This document shows positions 8,669-17,506 of a stretch of DNA of 38,484 nucleotides, piece by piece. A program made the position numbers and the translations under genes. A model generated the notes under the pieces. That model was not told the DNA's origin. It was given only the letters and a program-made list of their open reading frames with translations, and made no database searches. The stretch is from JALYXS01 sp051003795 (GTDB taxonomy: Bacteria; Acidobacteriota; Terriglobia; Bryobacterales; Bryobacteraceae). The stretch spans positions 1 through 38,484 of the forward strand of contig JBPCKZ010000040.1 in assembly GCA_051003795.1 (NCBI GenBank). The letters run 5' to 3'. Numbering within the stretch: position 1 is the stretch's first letter; the number at the start of each line of letters is the position of its first letter.

Positions 8669-10675
8669 ATGCGGCGAATTTCATTCCTATTCATTGCAAT
8701 TTTCACCTTGCGCGCCCAGCAGGCAGTCGCTCCCACGCCCGAACCGGTCGGCCCCGTTCGAGGCGAAGACGCGCGCGGCTACAACATCGTCAACTCGTTC
8801 GAAACCGGATACCGATATAGTCTGGTCGGCGGCAATCTCGGCAAGTACCGCAGCGACGTGAACTATCGCAATGGCATCCGTCTGCTCGGCGGCAACCTCA
8901 CGGTGAATTCCCGAAATGGCCGCGGACACTGGTTCGACGAAATCGTGCTCTCGACGATCGGGCTGGGCAACGATCCGTATCAGGCCGCGACGCTCCGCGT
9001 GCAGAAGAACGGCCTCTATCGATACGACATGATCTGGCGGCTGAACGAATACTACAATCCCGGACTGGTGGTCGCGAACGGCGAGCACCTGATCGACACG
9101 CGGCGGCGCTGGCAGGATCACGATTTCACGCTGTTTCCGCAATCGAAATTCAAGTTCCGCGCCGGGTACAGCCGCAATAATCAAACCGGCCCGGCTCGTT
9201 CGACGATCAATCTTTTCGAAAACACCCGCGGCGATGAGTTTCCGCTGTTCACCGATATCCGGCGCGAGTTCAACGAGTATCGCGTTGGCGGCGATGCGGA
9301 GCTGTTCGGGATCAAGCTCACTTTTCTCCACCGATGGGAATTTTATAAGGAGGACACAACCAATCGCGTGGATGCGCTCGAGCAGGGAAACAACCCCACC
9401 GATCGGACGACTCTTTCAAGTTTCCAACGGGCCGAGCCGTATCACGGATCGACCCCGGCGTGGCTGGCGAATCTCTACACGGAAAGAAAGAAAGTCGCCA
9501 TGAACGGGCGGTTTACTTATTCAGGGGGGGAGCGAAATTTCATCCAGGACGAGTTAGCTCTGGGAACGAATCACTTCGGAGCCAACCAGAATCGCGAGAC
9601 GATTGTTTTTGGCGACGCGCAACGACCGGTTACGACGGGAGATTTCTCGTTCACGTTGTTTCCCGCGGGCCGGTTTACCATTGTCAATAATACCTCGTTT
9701 AACAATACCCGGATCGACGGAAATTCTTTTTTTGAGGATTTTAATAACCGGAATCTGAGCAGTAACATGGTTTCCTTTCAGTTTCTGGGAATCCGGGTGA
9801 TTACCAATTCAACCGAAGCCGATTTTCATGTGTCGGACCGGGTAAGCGTCTACGGCGGTTTCCACTATTCGAACCGGCTGATCCGTTCGATTGAAGATAG
9901 CGGCGTGCCGGGGTTCCCCAGCGACCGGATCGCGGCGCAGCAGACAAACCAGTTGAGGGCGGGAGTTGCGGGAATCAATATTCGCCCGGTAAAGGCGCTC
10001 CGGATGCATTTTGAGGCCGAGGTGGGGCGCAACGACAATCCATTCGATCCGATTGCCGAAAAGAATTATCACGCGATTTCGGCGAGAGTGCAGTATAAGT
10101 GGAAGAGCTTGCTGCTGGCGACGGGTTACAAGCAAAACTATAATAACAACTCGATTACGCTGACTTCCTATAGCTCGCGAGCGCGGAACTATTTCGCCGA
10201 AGGATCCTGGACGGCGCGAAGTTGGTTCTCGATCGATGCGAGTTACTCGCGACTGCACCTAGATACGTTGGGCGGGCTCGCGTTCTTTGCCGGCCCTCCC
10301 CAAGAGCAAGATCTGATTACGGATCGCCAGTCGCTCTACGTAAGTAACATTCATGCCGCGAATCTAGGCGTGAGATTCGGGATCGGGAAGCGCGCCGATG
10401 TGTACGCGGGATACAGCATAACCCGGGATGTGGGCGATGGCCGCGGTAACTCGCCCGGCCCGGCGAATCCGATTGACGCGCTGCTCTATTCGGTGCAGAC
10501 GTTCCCGTTGAGTTTTCAATCGCCGCTCGCGCGGGTGTCGGTCCGGATCAACCAAAAGGTCCGGTGGAATGCCGGTTACCAGTATTACGGATACAAGGAA
10601 GATTTCGGGCTATTTTCGATTAATCAAAACTATCGCGCCAATACGGGATACACGAGCTTGCTATGGTCTTTCTGA
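8669..10675 (+). CDS. Outer-membrane beta-barrel, MtrB/PioB-like
   Basis: 668 residues with a signal peptide (MRRISFLFIAIFTLRAQQ). The rest alternates polar and hydrophobic residues with many Tyr, Asn, Arg and Phe, as in long barrel strands, and ends in '...YTSLLWSF', a C-terminal phenylalanine used for barrel insertion. Size fits MtrB/PioB, the barrel that holds a decaheme cytochrome, and the decaheme gene is five bases upstream. The CXXC seen near the N-terminus of some MtrB proteins is absent. I use the ATG at 8669; an open frame reaching back to 8036 only overlaps the cytochrome gene. The gene overlaps the next one by 13 bases. Family is inferred from fold pattern and neighbours. Confidence 0.8.
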   Translation: MRRISFLFIAIFTLRAQQAVAPTPEPVGPVRGEDARGYNIVNSFETGYRYSLVGGNLGKYRSDVNYRNGIRLLGGNLTVNSRNGRGHWFDEIVLSTIGLGNDPYQAATLRVQKNGLYRYDMIWRLNEYYNPGLVVANGEHLIDTRRRWQDHDFTLFPQSKFKFRAGYSRNNQTGPARSTINLFENTRGDEFPLFTDIRREFNEYRVGGDAELFGIKLTFLHRWEFYKEDTTNRVDALEQGNNPTDRTTLSSFQRAEPYHGSTPAWLANLYTERKKVAMNGRFTYSGGERNFIQDELALGTNHFGANQNRETIVFGDAQRPVTTGDFSFTLFPAGRFTIVNNTSFNNTRIDGNSFFEDFNNRNLSSNMVSFQFLGIRVITNSTEADFHVSDRVSVYGGFHYSNRLIRSIEDSGVPGFPSDRIAAQQTNQLRAGVAGINIRPVKALRMHFEAEVGRNDNPFDPIAEKNYHAISARVQYKWKSLLLATGYKQNYNNNSITLTSYSSRARNYFAEGSWTARSWFSIDASYSRLHLDTLGGLAFFAGPPQEQDLITDRQSLYVSNIHAANLGVRFGIGKRADVYAGYSITRDVGDGRGNSPGPANPIDALLYSVQTFPLSFQSPLARVSVRINQKVRWNAGYQYYGYKEDFGLFSINQNYRANTGYTSLLWSF

Positions 10676-12537
10676 AGCCTGCCATGATTCTGATCGCGGG
10701 CGTTCTCGCCGCCGCGCCGGTCGGGGCTCCAATCCGGGATTCCGAATGGCCCGCGTATGGCCGGGATGGCGGCGGCGCCAAGTACTCTCCCCTGACCGCA
10801 ATCAATCGCGAGAACGTGAAACGCTTAAAGGTTGCCTGGACGTTTCACGTGGGCGACATGCACCCAAACACGGGCCGGGGCAGGGCATCCGCTTTCGAAT
10901 GCACTCCGCTGTTCGCGGACAACACGCTATATGTCACAACCGGCTTCGGCCGCGTAATCGCGCTCGATCCCGAGACAGGCAAACAGCGTTGGGCTTACGA
11001 TCCGCATATCGATCCAAACGCGGGCTATGGCGATTTCGCCAATCGCGGCGCTGCGACGTGGGTCGATTCCAAGACCAAAGCGAGACGCATCTTCGTGGCC
11101 CCCATCGACGCGCGCTTGATCTCCCTCGATGCGGAAACCGGCAAGCCGTTTCCTAATTTCGGCAGCAACGGCCAGGTCGATCTTCGCGTAGGCTTGAGGA
11201 ACGCGACCGAGTCGGTGTCCGAGTACGAAGAGACGTCGCCTCCCGCGGTAATCGGCGATCTGGTGATCGTCGGATCGGGTGTCGCCGATAACGGGCGCGT
11301 CAACGCCGCGAGCGGCGAAGTTCGAGCTTTCGACGCGCGCACCGGCACGCTGCGCTGGACATGGGACCCCATGCCGGGACGGAAGACGGGCGCGGCGAAT
11401 GCGTGGTCGATTATCTCCGTGGACCCGGAACGCAATCTGGTTTTCGTTCCCACCGGCAGCGCCAGCCCGGATTACTACGGCGGCGAGCGTCTTGGAAACG
11501 ATCTCTACGCCAACTCGGTAATCGCGTTGCGCGCCGATACGGGGGAAATGGTCTGGCACTTTCAGACAGTGCACCACGATTTGTGGGACTACGATATCGC
11601 GTCGCAACCAACTCTTTACACGGTCGCAGGCAAACCCGCGATCGCGGTTGGCTCAAAGGCCGGGCACCTCTTTCTGCTGGATCGCGTGACCGGAAAATCT
11701 TTATTTGGAGTGGAAGAACGGCCCGTTCCGAAGAGCGACGTTCCCGGCGAACGCGCCGCGCCAACCCAGCCCTTCCCGTTGCTGCCCGCTCCGCTTGTAC
11801 CGGAACAGTTGAAGCCGGAAGAGGCGTGGGGCGCGAACGACGAAGATCGCAAATGGTGCGAGGAACGCATCCGCGGCCTTCGTTCGGAAGGCGCGTTCAC
11901 GCCGCCGAGCGTCAAAGGCTCGCTTGTCGTTCCAGGTAATATCGGCGGGATGGCATGGGGCGGATCGGCCTTCGATCCCTCTCACAATCTGCTCGTAATT
12001 CCGACGAACCGGCTGCCGGCCTTGGCCCGGTTGATCCCGCGCGCGGAGTTCGCATCGGAAAAGGCCGCCGGTCGGGATGGCGAATTCGCCCCGCAACGTG
12101 GCACGCCTTATGGCGTATGGCGCGATTTTCTTACGACTCCCGGTAAAATGCCGTGCAACGCTCCTCCCTGGGGCGCCCTCACCGCAATCGATACGATCAC
12201 GGGCGCGATGAAATGGGAAGTGCCCCTGGGAGTGCTGCCCTGGCTCGCGAACAACCCCGACGCCGCACGGTGGGGATCGATCAACTTGGGCGGCCCGATT
12301 GTGACGGGCGGCGGCTTGGTGTTTATCGGCGCTACTCTCGATCCGTTTCTACGCGCCTTCGATGTCGAAACCGGGGCCGAGCTTTGGAAAGGAGAGCTGC
12401 CGACCAGCGCCAAAGCCACTCCCATGACTTTCCGCGGCGCGAGCGGGAAACAATATGTGGTGATTGCGGCGGGCGGCCATGAGGCCGGGCCCAACTGGAA
12501 GCAAGGCGACTCGCTGGTCGCCTTTGCGCTTCGGTAG
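10663..12537 (+). CDS. PQQ-dependent dehydrogenase (glucose dehydrogenase-like)
   Basis: 624 residues, with a signal peptide and then the eight-bladed propeller of quinoproteins. 'WPAYGRDGGGAKYSPLTAIN' opens the mature part, and repeated 'ALDPETGKQRWAYDP', 'SLDAETGKPFP' and 'AFDARTGTLRWTWDP' mark the blades. 'HHDLWDYDIASQPTL' (from residue 304) and 'GSKAGHLFLLDRVTGK' (K332) align with the active-site region of membrane glucose dehydrogenase, and 'PCNAPPWG' is also typical. No haem-binding CXXCH and no membrane anchor are present, so electrons must leave to another carrier. The gene overlaps the barrel gene by 13 bases and follows the decaheme cytochrome, which is the obvious candidate acceptor. 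The substrate (sugar or alcohol) is unknown. Confidence 0.9.
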   Translation: MVFLKPAMILIAGVLAAAPVGAPIRDSEWPAYGRDGGGAKYSPLTAINRENVKRLKVAWTFHVGDMHPNTGRGRASAFECTPLFADNTLYVTTGFGRVIALDPETGKQRWAYDPHIDPNAGYGDFANRGAATWVDSKTKARRIFVAPIDARLISLDAETGKPFPNFGSNGQVDLRVGLRNATESVSEYEETSPPAVIGDLVIVGSGVADNGRVNAASGEVRAFDARTGTLRWTWDPMPGRKTGAANAWSIISVDPERNLVFVPTGSASPDYYGGERLGNDLYANSVIALRADTGEMVWHFQTVHHDLWDYDIASQPTLYTVAGKPAIAVGSKAGHLFLLDRVTGKSLFGVEERPVPKSDVPGERAAPTQPFPLLPAPLVPEQLKPEEAWGANDEDRKWCEERIRGLRSEGAFTPPSVKGSLVVPGNIGGMAWGGSAFDPSHNLLVIPTNRLPALARLIPRAEFASEKAAGRDGEFAPQRGTPYGVWRDFLTTPGKMPCNAPPWGALTAIDTITGAMKWEVPLGVLPWLANNPDAARWGSINLGGPIVTGGGLVFIGATLDPFLRAFDVETGAELWKGELPTSAKATPMTFRGASGKQYVVIAAGGHEAGPNWKQGDSLVAFALR

Positions 12538-12584
12538 CCTACATCCCTCGCGAATCCGATCCGCCATTTCCGAGCCGCGACCGT

Positions 12585-13121
12585 TCACGGCTTAGGCCTC
12601 GGCTCTGTCCGCACCTCCGAAATCAACTCCGGGATGGGGATTGCGATGGGCGAATCTTCGATGCGAAGCACGCCATCCGGAACGACTAACAACGCTTCAG
12701 GCATATGGCGGAAACATCTGCCTGTCTCGGGATCGATGGTCCAGACGTAGCCAACGCCCAGGTCGAGATACTTGCGGGCCTTTTTCTCAACTTCGGAAAA
12801 CGAGTCGCCCTCGGAGAGGATTTCAATCGTGAACAGAGGAGGGTCTTCCAGGATTTCCTCGTAGGGATGGTCGTTTCTTATGGCGCAAACGTCCGCCACG
12901 CAAAACTTATTTCGCGCAACTCGAATACGCTGCTCGACAAAACCGGTGATACCCCACTCGGACTCGCGAGTGCCCATGTAGAGCGCGATCAAATATTGCA
13001 AACGGGCGTGCTTTGCTTTCCCCGCGTTTCTCTCGATCAGCCGGCCTTCGTCATAGTCCACATCGGGGCTGTAACCGCTCGCCATGTACTCTTCCACGGG
13101 GATAAGGACACCGGTAACCAT
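12585..13121 (-). CDS. Uma2 family (DUF820) putative endonuclease
   Basis: 178 residues. The PD-(D/E)XK-like core of Uma2/DUF820 is visible: 'VADVCAIRND' followed by 'LFTIEILSEGDSFSEVEKKARKYLDLGVGYVWTIDPETG'. The N-terminus 'VEEYMASGYSPDVDYDEGRLIERN' is typical as well. The family is widespread in multiple copies in cyanobacteria, Acidobacteria and Planctomycetes; its biological role is not settled. It stands alone, convergent with the PQQ dehydrogenase gene and next to degraded genes. Confidence 0.88.
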   Translation of the reverse strand: MVTGVLIPVEEYMASGYSPDVDYDEGRLIERNAGKAKHARLQYLIALYMGTRESEWGITGFVEQRIRVARNKFCVADVCAIRNDHPYEEILEDPPLFTIEILSEGDSFSEVEKKARKYLDLGVGYVWTIDPETGRCFRHMPEALLVVPDGVLRIEDSPIAIPIPELISEVRTEPRPKP

Positions 13122-13189
13122 GCTTAGATTCTAACCGTGGCCGGCGGCCGCGCCTTAACGCGCGATATCGGGAGAGAAAGGCTACGAGA

Positions 13190-13945
13190 ATGCCCGAACG
13201 CCTCTCGTACTTCGAGAATTCGAGCTTCTGCCTGGCTGCCCCAAGTTTCGCGTTGAAGCGCGGCCGGAGGGCGACGTCAACCTTTTTGGATTATCCGGGT
13301 GCGCGATTCCGGGTGAGTATCGCTTCCGCGTTCCCGAAGCGGCGTTCTTCGCCTTCCTCCGGGGATTCGAGCAGGCCCATTTTTTTTCGGTCCTCCGCCT
13401 CGATCCCCGGTACGGCGGGGCGGATGCCGCCGTGAAAGCGGGCCGCCCCCTCCCGGCGATTTCGAAGCTGGAAGAAACCTTCCGGGAGATAACGCCGGTT
13501 AAAAAATATCTCGCGCCCAACTTGGATCTGTACCGGGAACTTGTCAAATCCGGCTGGAACGCGAACACGCTTGGGGAGGATCATGAAAACGCGCTCGCCC
13601 CGGCCGTACTCGCGAGCGACTCCGCGTCCGCGGCTTTCCTTCTACAGCACGGAGTGAGCCTCAAAGCCGAGAGACCCCTCTGATGTTCTCGGCCGGCCAC
13701 GCGGAAAAGATTGATAATGTCCGCATGCTCATCGAGAGAGGGGCCGACTGAACTCGCAAGATTGGATGGGCCGGACCGCGCTTTTCGGCGCCGCGATGGG
13801 GATGAACCCTGGCATCGTCGATCTGCTTGCCGCACGCCGCGCCGATCCCAATATCCGCGACAAGCAGGGCTGCACCGCGCTCGATCCCGATTACGTCGCC
13901 CCCAACGGTCCGAACTGCGCTATTTCCAGACGCCTATTGAACTAG
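13190..13945 (+). pseudogene. Frameshifted ankyrin-repeat protein gene
   Basis: Protein character continues across three frames. ATG at 13190 follows a GGAGAGAAAGG box, but coding character soon moves to the frame starting at about 13201-13225. That frame runs to a TGA at 13681, is then continued by a second frame from 13683 ('MFSAGHAEKIDNVRMLIERG') to a TGA at 13749, and finally by a third frame ('WMGRTALFGAAMGMNPGIVD', 'DPNIRDKQGCTALD') to the TAG at 13943. The last two pieces are clear ankyrin repeats. All three shifts have the same sense and can each be explained by loss of one base. Either an eroded gene or clustered assembly errors; erosion fits the neighbouring methyltransferase remnant. 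Confidence 0.75.
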
Positions 13946-14135
13946 GCCGCCTCCCGATTCTCTTCGGTGCGCAGTTCCCCGCCCGTCTCGCCCACTCAGT
14001 AGCCACATGCGGCGGTCGCGCGGCAGCCTTTTCAGGCCAGGAAAAGTGCTCGGCGTATTCTTTCTTCGCCGCGATAAACACAACGCGGGGCCGCAACTGA
14101 GGGACCCCGAAATCGGAAGCGATGCGTAAGCTGCG
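13920..14135 (-). pseudogene. Remnant of cytosine-5 DNA methyltransferase
   Basis: Minus strand, directly after the second stop of the selenoprotein gene, reads 'ASDFGVPQLRPRVVFIAAKK' and shortly after 'HFSWPEKA'. This is the motif VIII region of C5 cytosine methyltransferases (YGVPQxRxRV, then FxWP). There is no start codon, no catalytic PCQ motif and no target-recognition part, so only a fragment remains. The downstream residues lose family character before the stop at 13920-13922. It overlaps the 3' end of the ankyrin pseudogene on the other strand. Confidence 0.7.
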
Positions 14136-15506
14136 TCATACAAGAGCCACCTGCTCTTTCGTCGGCTCCGCTCAACAATACCAGGGCTCGTTCAAATACG
14201 GCACCGTGGCGCGGGCGGGCAGGTGGAAATCGGGCGGGGCACTTGACGCGTCGAACGCCAACTCCCAGATCTTGCGGAAGACTTCGGGGCGGGGTCTCGC
14301 GGCTTCGCGCTGGACCAGATCTCCGATCTCCGAGCAGATCCGATCGACGTCCGGATCGGGATTCTTCCATCGGTAACACAGGGCTTCGGGATCGAAAGGC
14401 TCCACGAGGCGACGAATCTCGTCCAACTCCAGCATTAGAGAGCCAGCCGGAATCAGCAGCCGGATCGCGAGTTGAATCGGCGCGACGCTGTCTGGCAAGT
14501 CCAAATCCCGCACGGCGCGGAGCAGGTCGCGGTAGCTCTCCAATGTCGTCCATGGAGTAAACGGGATGAAGGTCGGCGAGAGATGCAAGCCGGCTTGGCG
14601 CGTCAGCCGCAACGCCTCTTCGAAATCGGCGCGAGTGTGGCCCTTCGCCAGTTTCGAAAGCACCGCGTCGTCGACCGATTCCACCGCGCTTACGATGAAG
14701 AGGCAGCCAGTGCAGCGCAGTATCGGCAAAACCTCGCGATGCTTCAGGAGGTGCTCGATCTTGATGGTCGCATCGTACGTGACCCGCGGAAATTCGGCGT
14801 GCAGCGCTTCGATCAGCGGGACGGCATGGCCGATTCCGTTGAAGAAATCGGGATCGCCGAACGTGATGTGCTCCGCCCCGGCCGCAACCTGCTGGCGAAC
14901 ATCCGCGAGCACAACGTCCCGCTGCACGATCCGGAACACGCCGTTGTAGACGGGAACCACGGGGCAATGCTTGCAGAGATGCTTGCAGCCGCGGCTGGCT
15001 TCGGTGTAGCCAACCAGTTTGGGCGCGCCGTTGCCGAGCAGTTTGGCGTAGGCGCTGAGCGGGGGAAGTCCGGCGCGGTCCGGCGTGAGAAATCGCTGCC
15101 GTTCGAGCGAGATCGCGGATGGCGGCTCCCGGCCCGTATTGGCCAAATCCACTAATGCCGGTTCGAACTCGCCGCCCAAAATGGCGCCGACGCCTTTCTC
15201 GCGCAGATAATCCGCATTCATCGGCGCATACAGGCCGAAGGCGCACAATCGGGCTTCCGGATTCAATGAGCGGACGCGGTCGATGGCATGGAGCGCCAGA
15301 CGCGTTGCCGTGTGCATCGGCAAATAAAACGCGACCAATTCCGCTTTCTGAATCTCTAACCAAGGGAAAGGCCCGCGGGCAAGGTCGGCCAGAGTTACTT
15401 CATGCCCCCAGGCGCGCAGCCCGGCGGCCGGAGAAGCCAATCCGAATGGCTGCCTGCCGAGCTCGTAGGTGGATAGAAGCACTATGCGCACGGCGGGTGT
15501 TTCCAT
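14136..15506 (-). CDS. CUAEP-tail radical SAM selenoprotein
   Basis: 456 residues if the TGA at 14172-14174 is read as selenocysteine (residue 445). The N-terminal 120 residues look like a cobalamin-type Rossmann domain, and the radical SAM cluster is C174, C178, C181 in 'SRGCKHLCKHC'. The frame reaches 'NEPWYC', then TGA, then A-E-P-T-K-E-Q-V-A-L-V and a second TGA at 14136-14138. The result is exactly the C-U-A-E-P tail that defines the CUAEP/CCAEP-tail radical SAM family, in which U is selenocysteine or Cys. A SECIS-like hairpin lies where bacterial SelB needs it. Ending at the first TGA would remove the family's signature. Substrate is unknown. It is divergent from nadA, 32 bases away. 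SelA/SelB/tRNA-Sec are not in this window. Confidence 0.88.
14142..14174 (-). promoter_or_regulatory. Bacterial SECIS-like element with UGA-Sec codon
   Basis: The TGA Sec codon is at 14174-14172 (minus strand). Fourteen codon-internal bases later begins a perfect six-pair stem AAGAGC/GCTCTT (14158-14153 and 14147-14142) closed by the loop AGGTG. The GGU of the loop lies 21-23 bases after the TGA; in E. coli fdhF a GGU loop lies at 19-21. SelB recognises a G-U in such an apical loop. A weaker alternative stem GAGCC/GGCTC competes with the lower part. Confidence 0.75.
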
Positions 15507-15538
15507 TATCGCGCTAAACTTAGAGTGTCCTTCTCAGC

Positions 15539-16468
15539 ATGTTAGCCACGCAAACCATCGCCGAAGAGATCCTGGAATTGAAGCAGGACCGCCGGGCCAT
15601 CCTGCTGGCGCATCACTATCAGGAGCCGGAAATTCAGGAGCTGGCGGATGTGGTGGGCGACAGCCTGGAGCTCGCGCGCAAGGCCCGCGAAGCACAGGGC
15701 GATGTCATCGCATTTTGCGGCGTCTGGTTCATGGCCGAGACGGCCAAGGTGCTGAATCCGCACCGAATCGTGGTGGTGCCGGATAAGGATGCTAGTTGCA
15801 GCCTGGTTGAGAGCTGCCCCGTGGATCCGATTCGCGCATACCGGCGCGCTCATCCGGACGACGTGATCGTCAGTTATATCAACACATCGGTCGAAGTGAA
15901 GGCCGAAAGCGATATTCTCTGCACTTCCAGCAACGCGGTGCGCGTGGTCAATTCGATTCCGCCCGAAAAGACAGTGTTGTTTCTGCCCGATCGCAACCTT
16001 GGTAATTACGTGCAAAAGCAGACCGGGCGCCGGAACATGAAAATCTGGCAGGGTTCCTGCATCGTGCACGCGACCTTTCCGGCGCGGCGCGTTCTGGACG
16101 CGCGGGAGCAATACCCGAACGCGGTGATCATTGCGCATCCCGAATGCCCGCAGCCGGTGCTCGATCTGGCGGAGTTCATTGGATCCACCTCGGCGCTGAT
16201 CGACTATTGCGTACACAGCCCCGCGCGGGAATTCATCGTGATGACCGAGAGCGGCGTCAAATTTTCGATGCAAAAGTACGCGCCCGGAAAGACGTTCCAC
16301 TTCGTCGCGAACGAAAATTGCAACTGCAGCGAGTGCCCTTACATGCGCCTCAACACGCTCGAGAAGCTGCGCGATTGCCTGATGAATCTGGAGCCGCGGG
16401 TCGAGATTCCCGAAGCTCTGATGCGGCGCGCGCTGGTTCCCATCGAGCGCATGCTGGCCGTGAAGTGA
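15539..16468 (+). CDS. nadA: Quinolinate synthase
   Basis: 309 residues. NadA condenses iminoaspartate with dihydroxyacetone phosphate to quinolinate in NAD biosynthesis and carries one [4Fe-4S] cluster. Seen: 'ILLAHHYQEPEIQELADVVGDS' at the start, 'VVVPDKDASCSLVESCP' (C87), 'WQGSCIVHATF' (C174), 'AHPECPQPV' and 'NENCNCSECPYMRLNTLEKL' (C261, C263, C266), with the three ligands expected among these cysteines at about 87-residue spacing. ATG at 15539. Its TGA overlaps the GTG of moaA. Confidence 0.96.
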   Translation: MLATQTIAEEILELKQDRRAILLAHHYQEPEIQELADVVGDSLELARKAREAQGDVIAFCGVWFMAETAKVLNPHRIVVVPDKDASCSLVESCPVDPIRAYRRAHPDDVIVSYINTSVEVKAESDILCTSSNAVRVVNSIPPEKTVLFLPDRNLGNYVQKQTGRRNMKIWQGSCIVHATFPARRVLDAREQYPNAVIIAHPECPQPVLDLAEFIGSTSALIDYCVHSPAREFIVMTESGVKFSMQKYAPGKTFHFVANENCNCSECPYMRLNTLEKLRDCLMNLEPRVEIPEALMRRALVPIERMLAVK

Positions 16469-17475
16469 CCACCGCGGTGACCGCCCCGCCTCTCGTCGAT
16501 TCCTTTGGACGAGTTCACGATAACCTTCGCATCAGCGTAACGGACCGCTGCAATATTCGCTGCTTTTACTGCATGCCGGAAGACGGCGTGAAGTTCATGG
16601 GGCGCGAGGAGATTCTTTCCTTCGAAGAGATTGAGCGCGTGGCCGGCGTGGCGGCTTCCCTGGGCGTTACGAAGCTTCGTATTACCGGCGGCGAACCGCT
16701 GGTCCGTAAAGATCTGCCTGTGCTGATCGCGAAGTTGATGCGGATCCCCGGAATTCGCGACATCGCGATGACCACCAACGGCGTACTGCTATCGAAGCAC
16801 GCCCGGGACCTGTCCGATGCCGGCCTTCGCCGGTTGAACGTGCATCTCGATACCTTGGATCGCGATCGATTTCTGAAGATCACCCGCCGGGACGACCTTG
16901 ACAAGGTGCTCGAAGGCATCGCGACATGCCGCGAGATGGGTTTCGGGCCGATCAAGATAAACGTGGTTGCCGTGAAGAATCTGATCGAGCCGGACATTGT
17001 TCCCATGGCGCGCTACTGCCGGCAGAACGGGATCGAACCGCGTTTTATCGAATTCATGCCGCTCGATGCGCAGCAGCTTTGGGACCGGCGCAAGGTACTG
17101 CTGGCGGACGACATAATCGAGACGCTGTCGCGCGAGATTTCGCCTTTAGTTCCGATTCCGGATGCCGACCCGCGCGCGCCCGCGACGGAATACCGGTACG
17201 CGGACGGCGGCGGCAGCGTTGGATTTATCGCCTCGGTGAGCAAGCCATTCTGCATGAACTGCAACCGGCTGCGGCTGACGTCCGACGGCAAGCTGCGCTA
17301 CTGTTTGTTCGCGATCGAAGAAGCGGATGTGAAGGGCTTGCTGCGAGGCGGCGGGTCGGACGAAGAAATTGCCGCCGTGATCCGAGGGAACGTGGCGGAT
17401 AAGTGGATGGGGCACGAGATCAACAGCGCGAAATTTGTGGCCCCGCCCAGGCCGATGTATCAGATTGGGGGATGA
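16465..17475 (+). CDS. moaA: GTP 3',8-cyclase (molybdenum cofactor biosynthesis)
   Basis: 336 residues from a GTG at 16465, which overlaps the nadA stop (GTGA). The radical SAM cluster is C29, C33, C36 in 'DRCNIRCFYC', and the second cluster that binds GTP is C263, C266, C280 in 'PFCMNCNRLRLTSDGKLRYC'. 'RITGGEPLVRKD' is the SAM-binding GGEP motif. The C-terminus is 'MYQIGG', the conserved GG end needed for GTP cyclisation. Moco is required for enzymes such as formate dehydrogenase, but no such gene lies here. Coupled with nadA. Confidence 0.96.
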   Translation: MTTAVTAPPLVDSFGRVHDNLRISVTDRCNIRCFYCMPEDGVKFMGREEILSFEEIERVAGVAASLGVTKLRITGGEPLVRKDLPVLIAKLMRIPGIRDIAMTTNGVLLSKHARDLSDAGLRRLNVHLDTLDRDRFLKITRRDDLDKVLEGIATCREMGFGPIKINVVAVKNLIEPDIVPMARYCRQNGIEPRFIEFMPLDAQQLWDRRKVLLADDIIETLSREISPLVPIPDADPRAPATEYRYADGGGSVGFIASVSKPFCMNCNRLRLTSDGKLRYCLFAIEEADVKGLLRGGGSDEEIAAVIRGNVADKWMGHEINSAKFVAPPRPMYQIGG

Positions 17476-17506
17476 GCGCGTTCACAGGATATATCCGGCC
17501 ATGCGC

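Noticed and set aside
7413..8684. A 423-codon open frame on the minus strand over the cytochrome gene
   Set aside because: Composition is Arg/His-rich with no domain; the plus-strand frame has ten CXXCH sites.
12571..12594. AGCCG/CGGCT hairpin as a terminator between the PQQ and Uma2 genes
   Set aside because: Short stem, ten-base loop and no T-run.
13681..13751. TGA codons in the ankyrin gene as selenocysteine codons
   Set aside because: The ankyrin pattern resumes in different frames, so these are frameshift stops.
14136..14138. Reading the second TGA of the radical SAM gene as selenocysteine too, joining the methyltransferase remnant
   Set aside because: The family ends shortly after C-U-A-E-P, and the following residues belong to an unrelated enzyme motif.
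17476..17506. GGATATATCC palindrome in the moaA/endonuclease convergent gap
   Set aside because: Short and without T-run; too little to call a terminator or operator.
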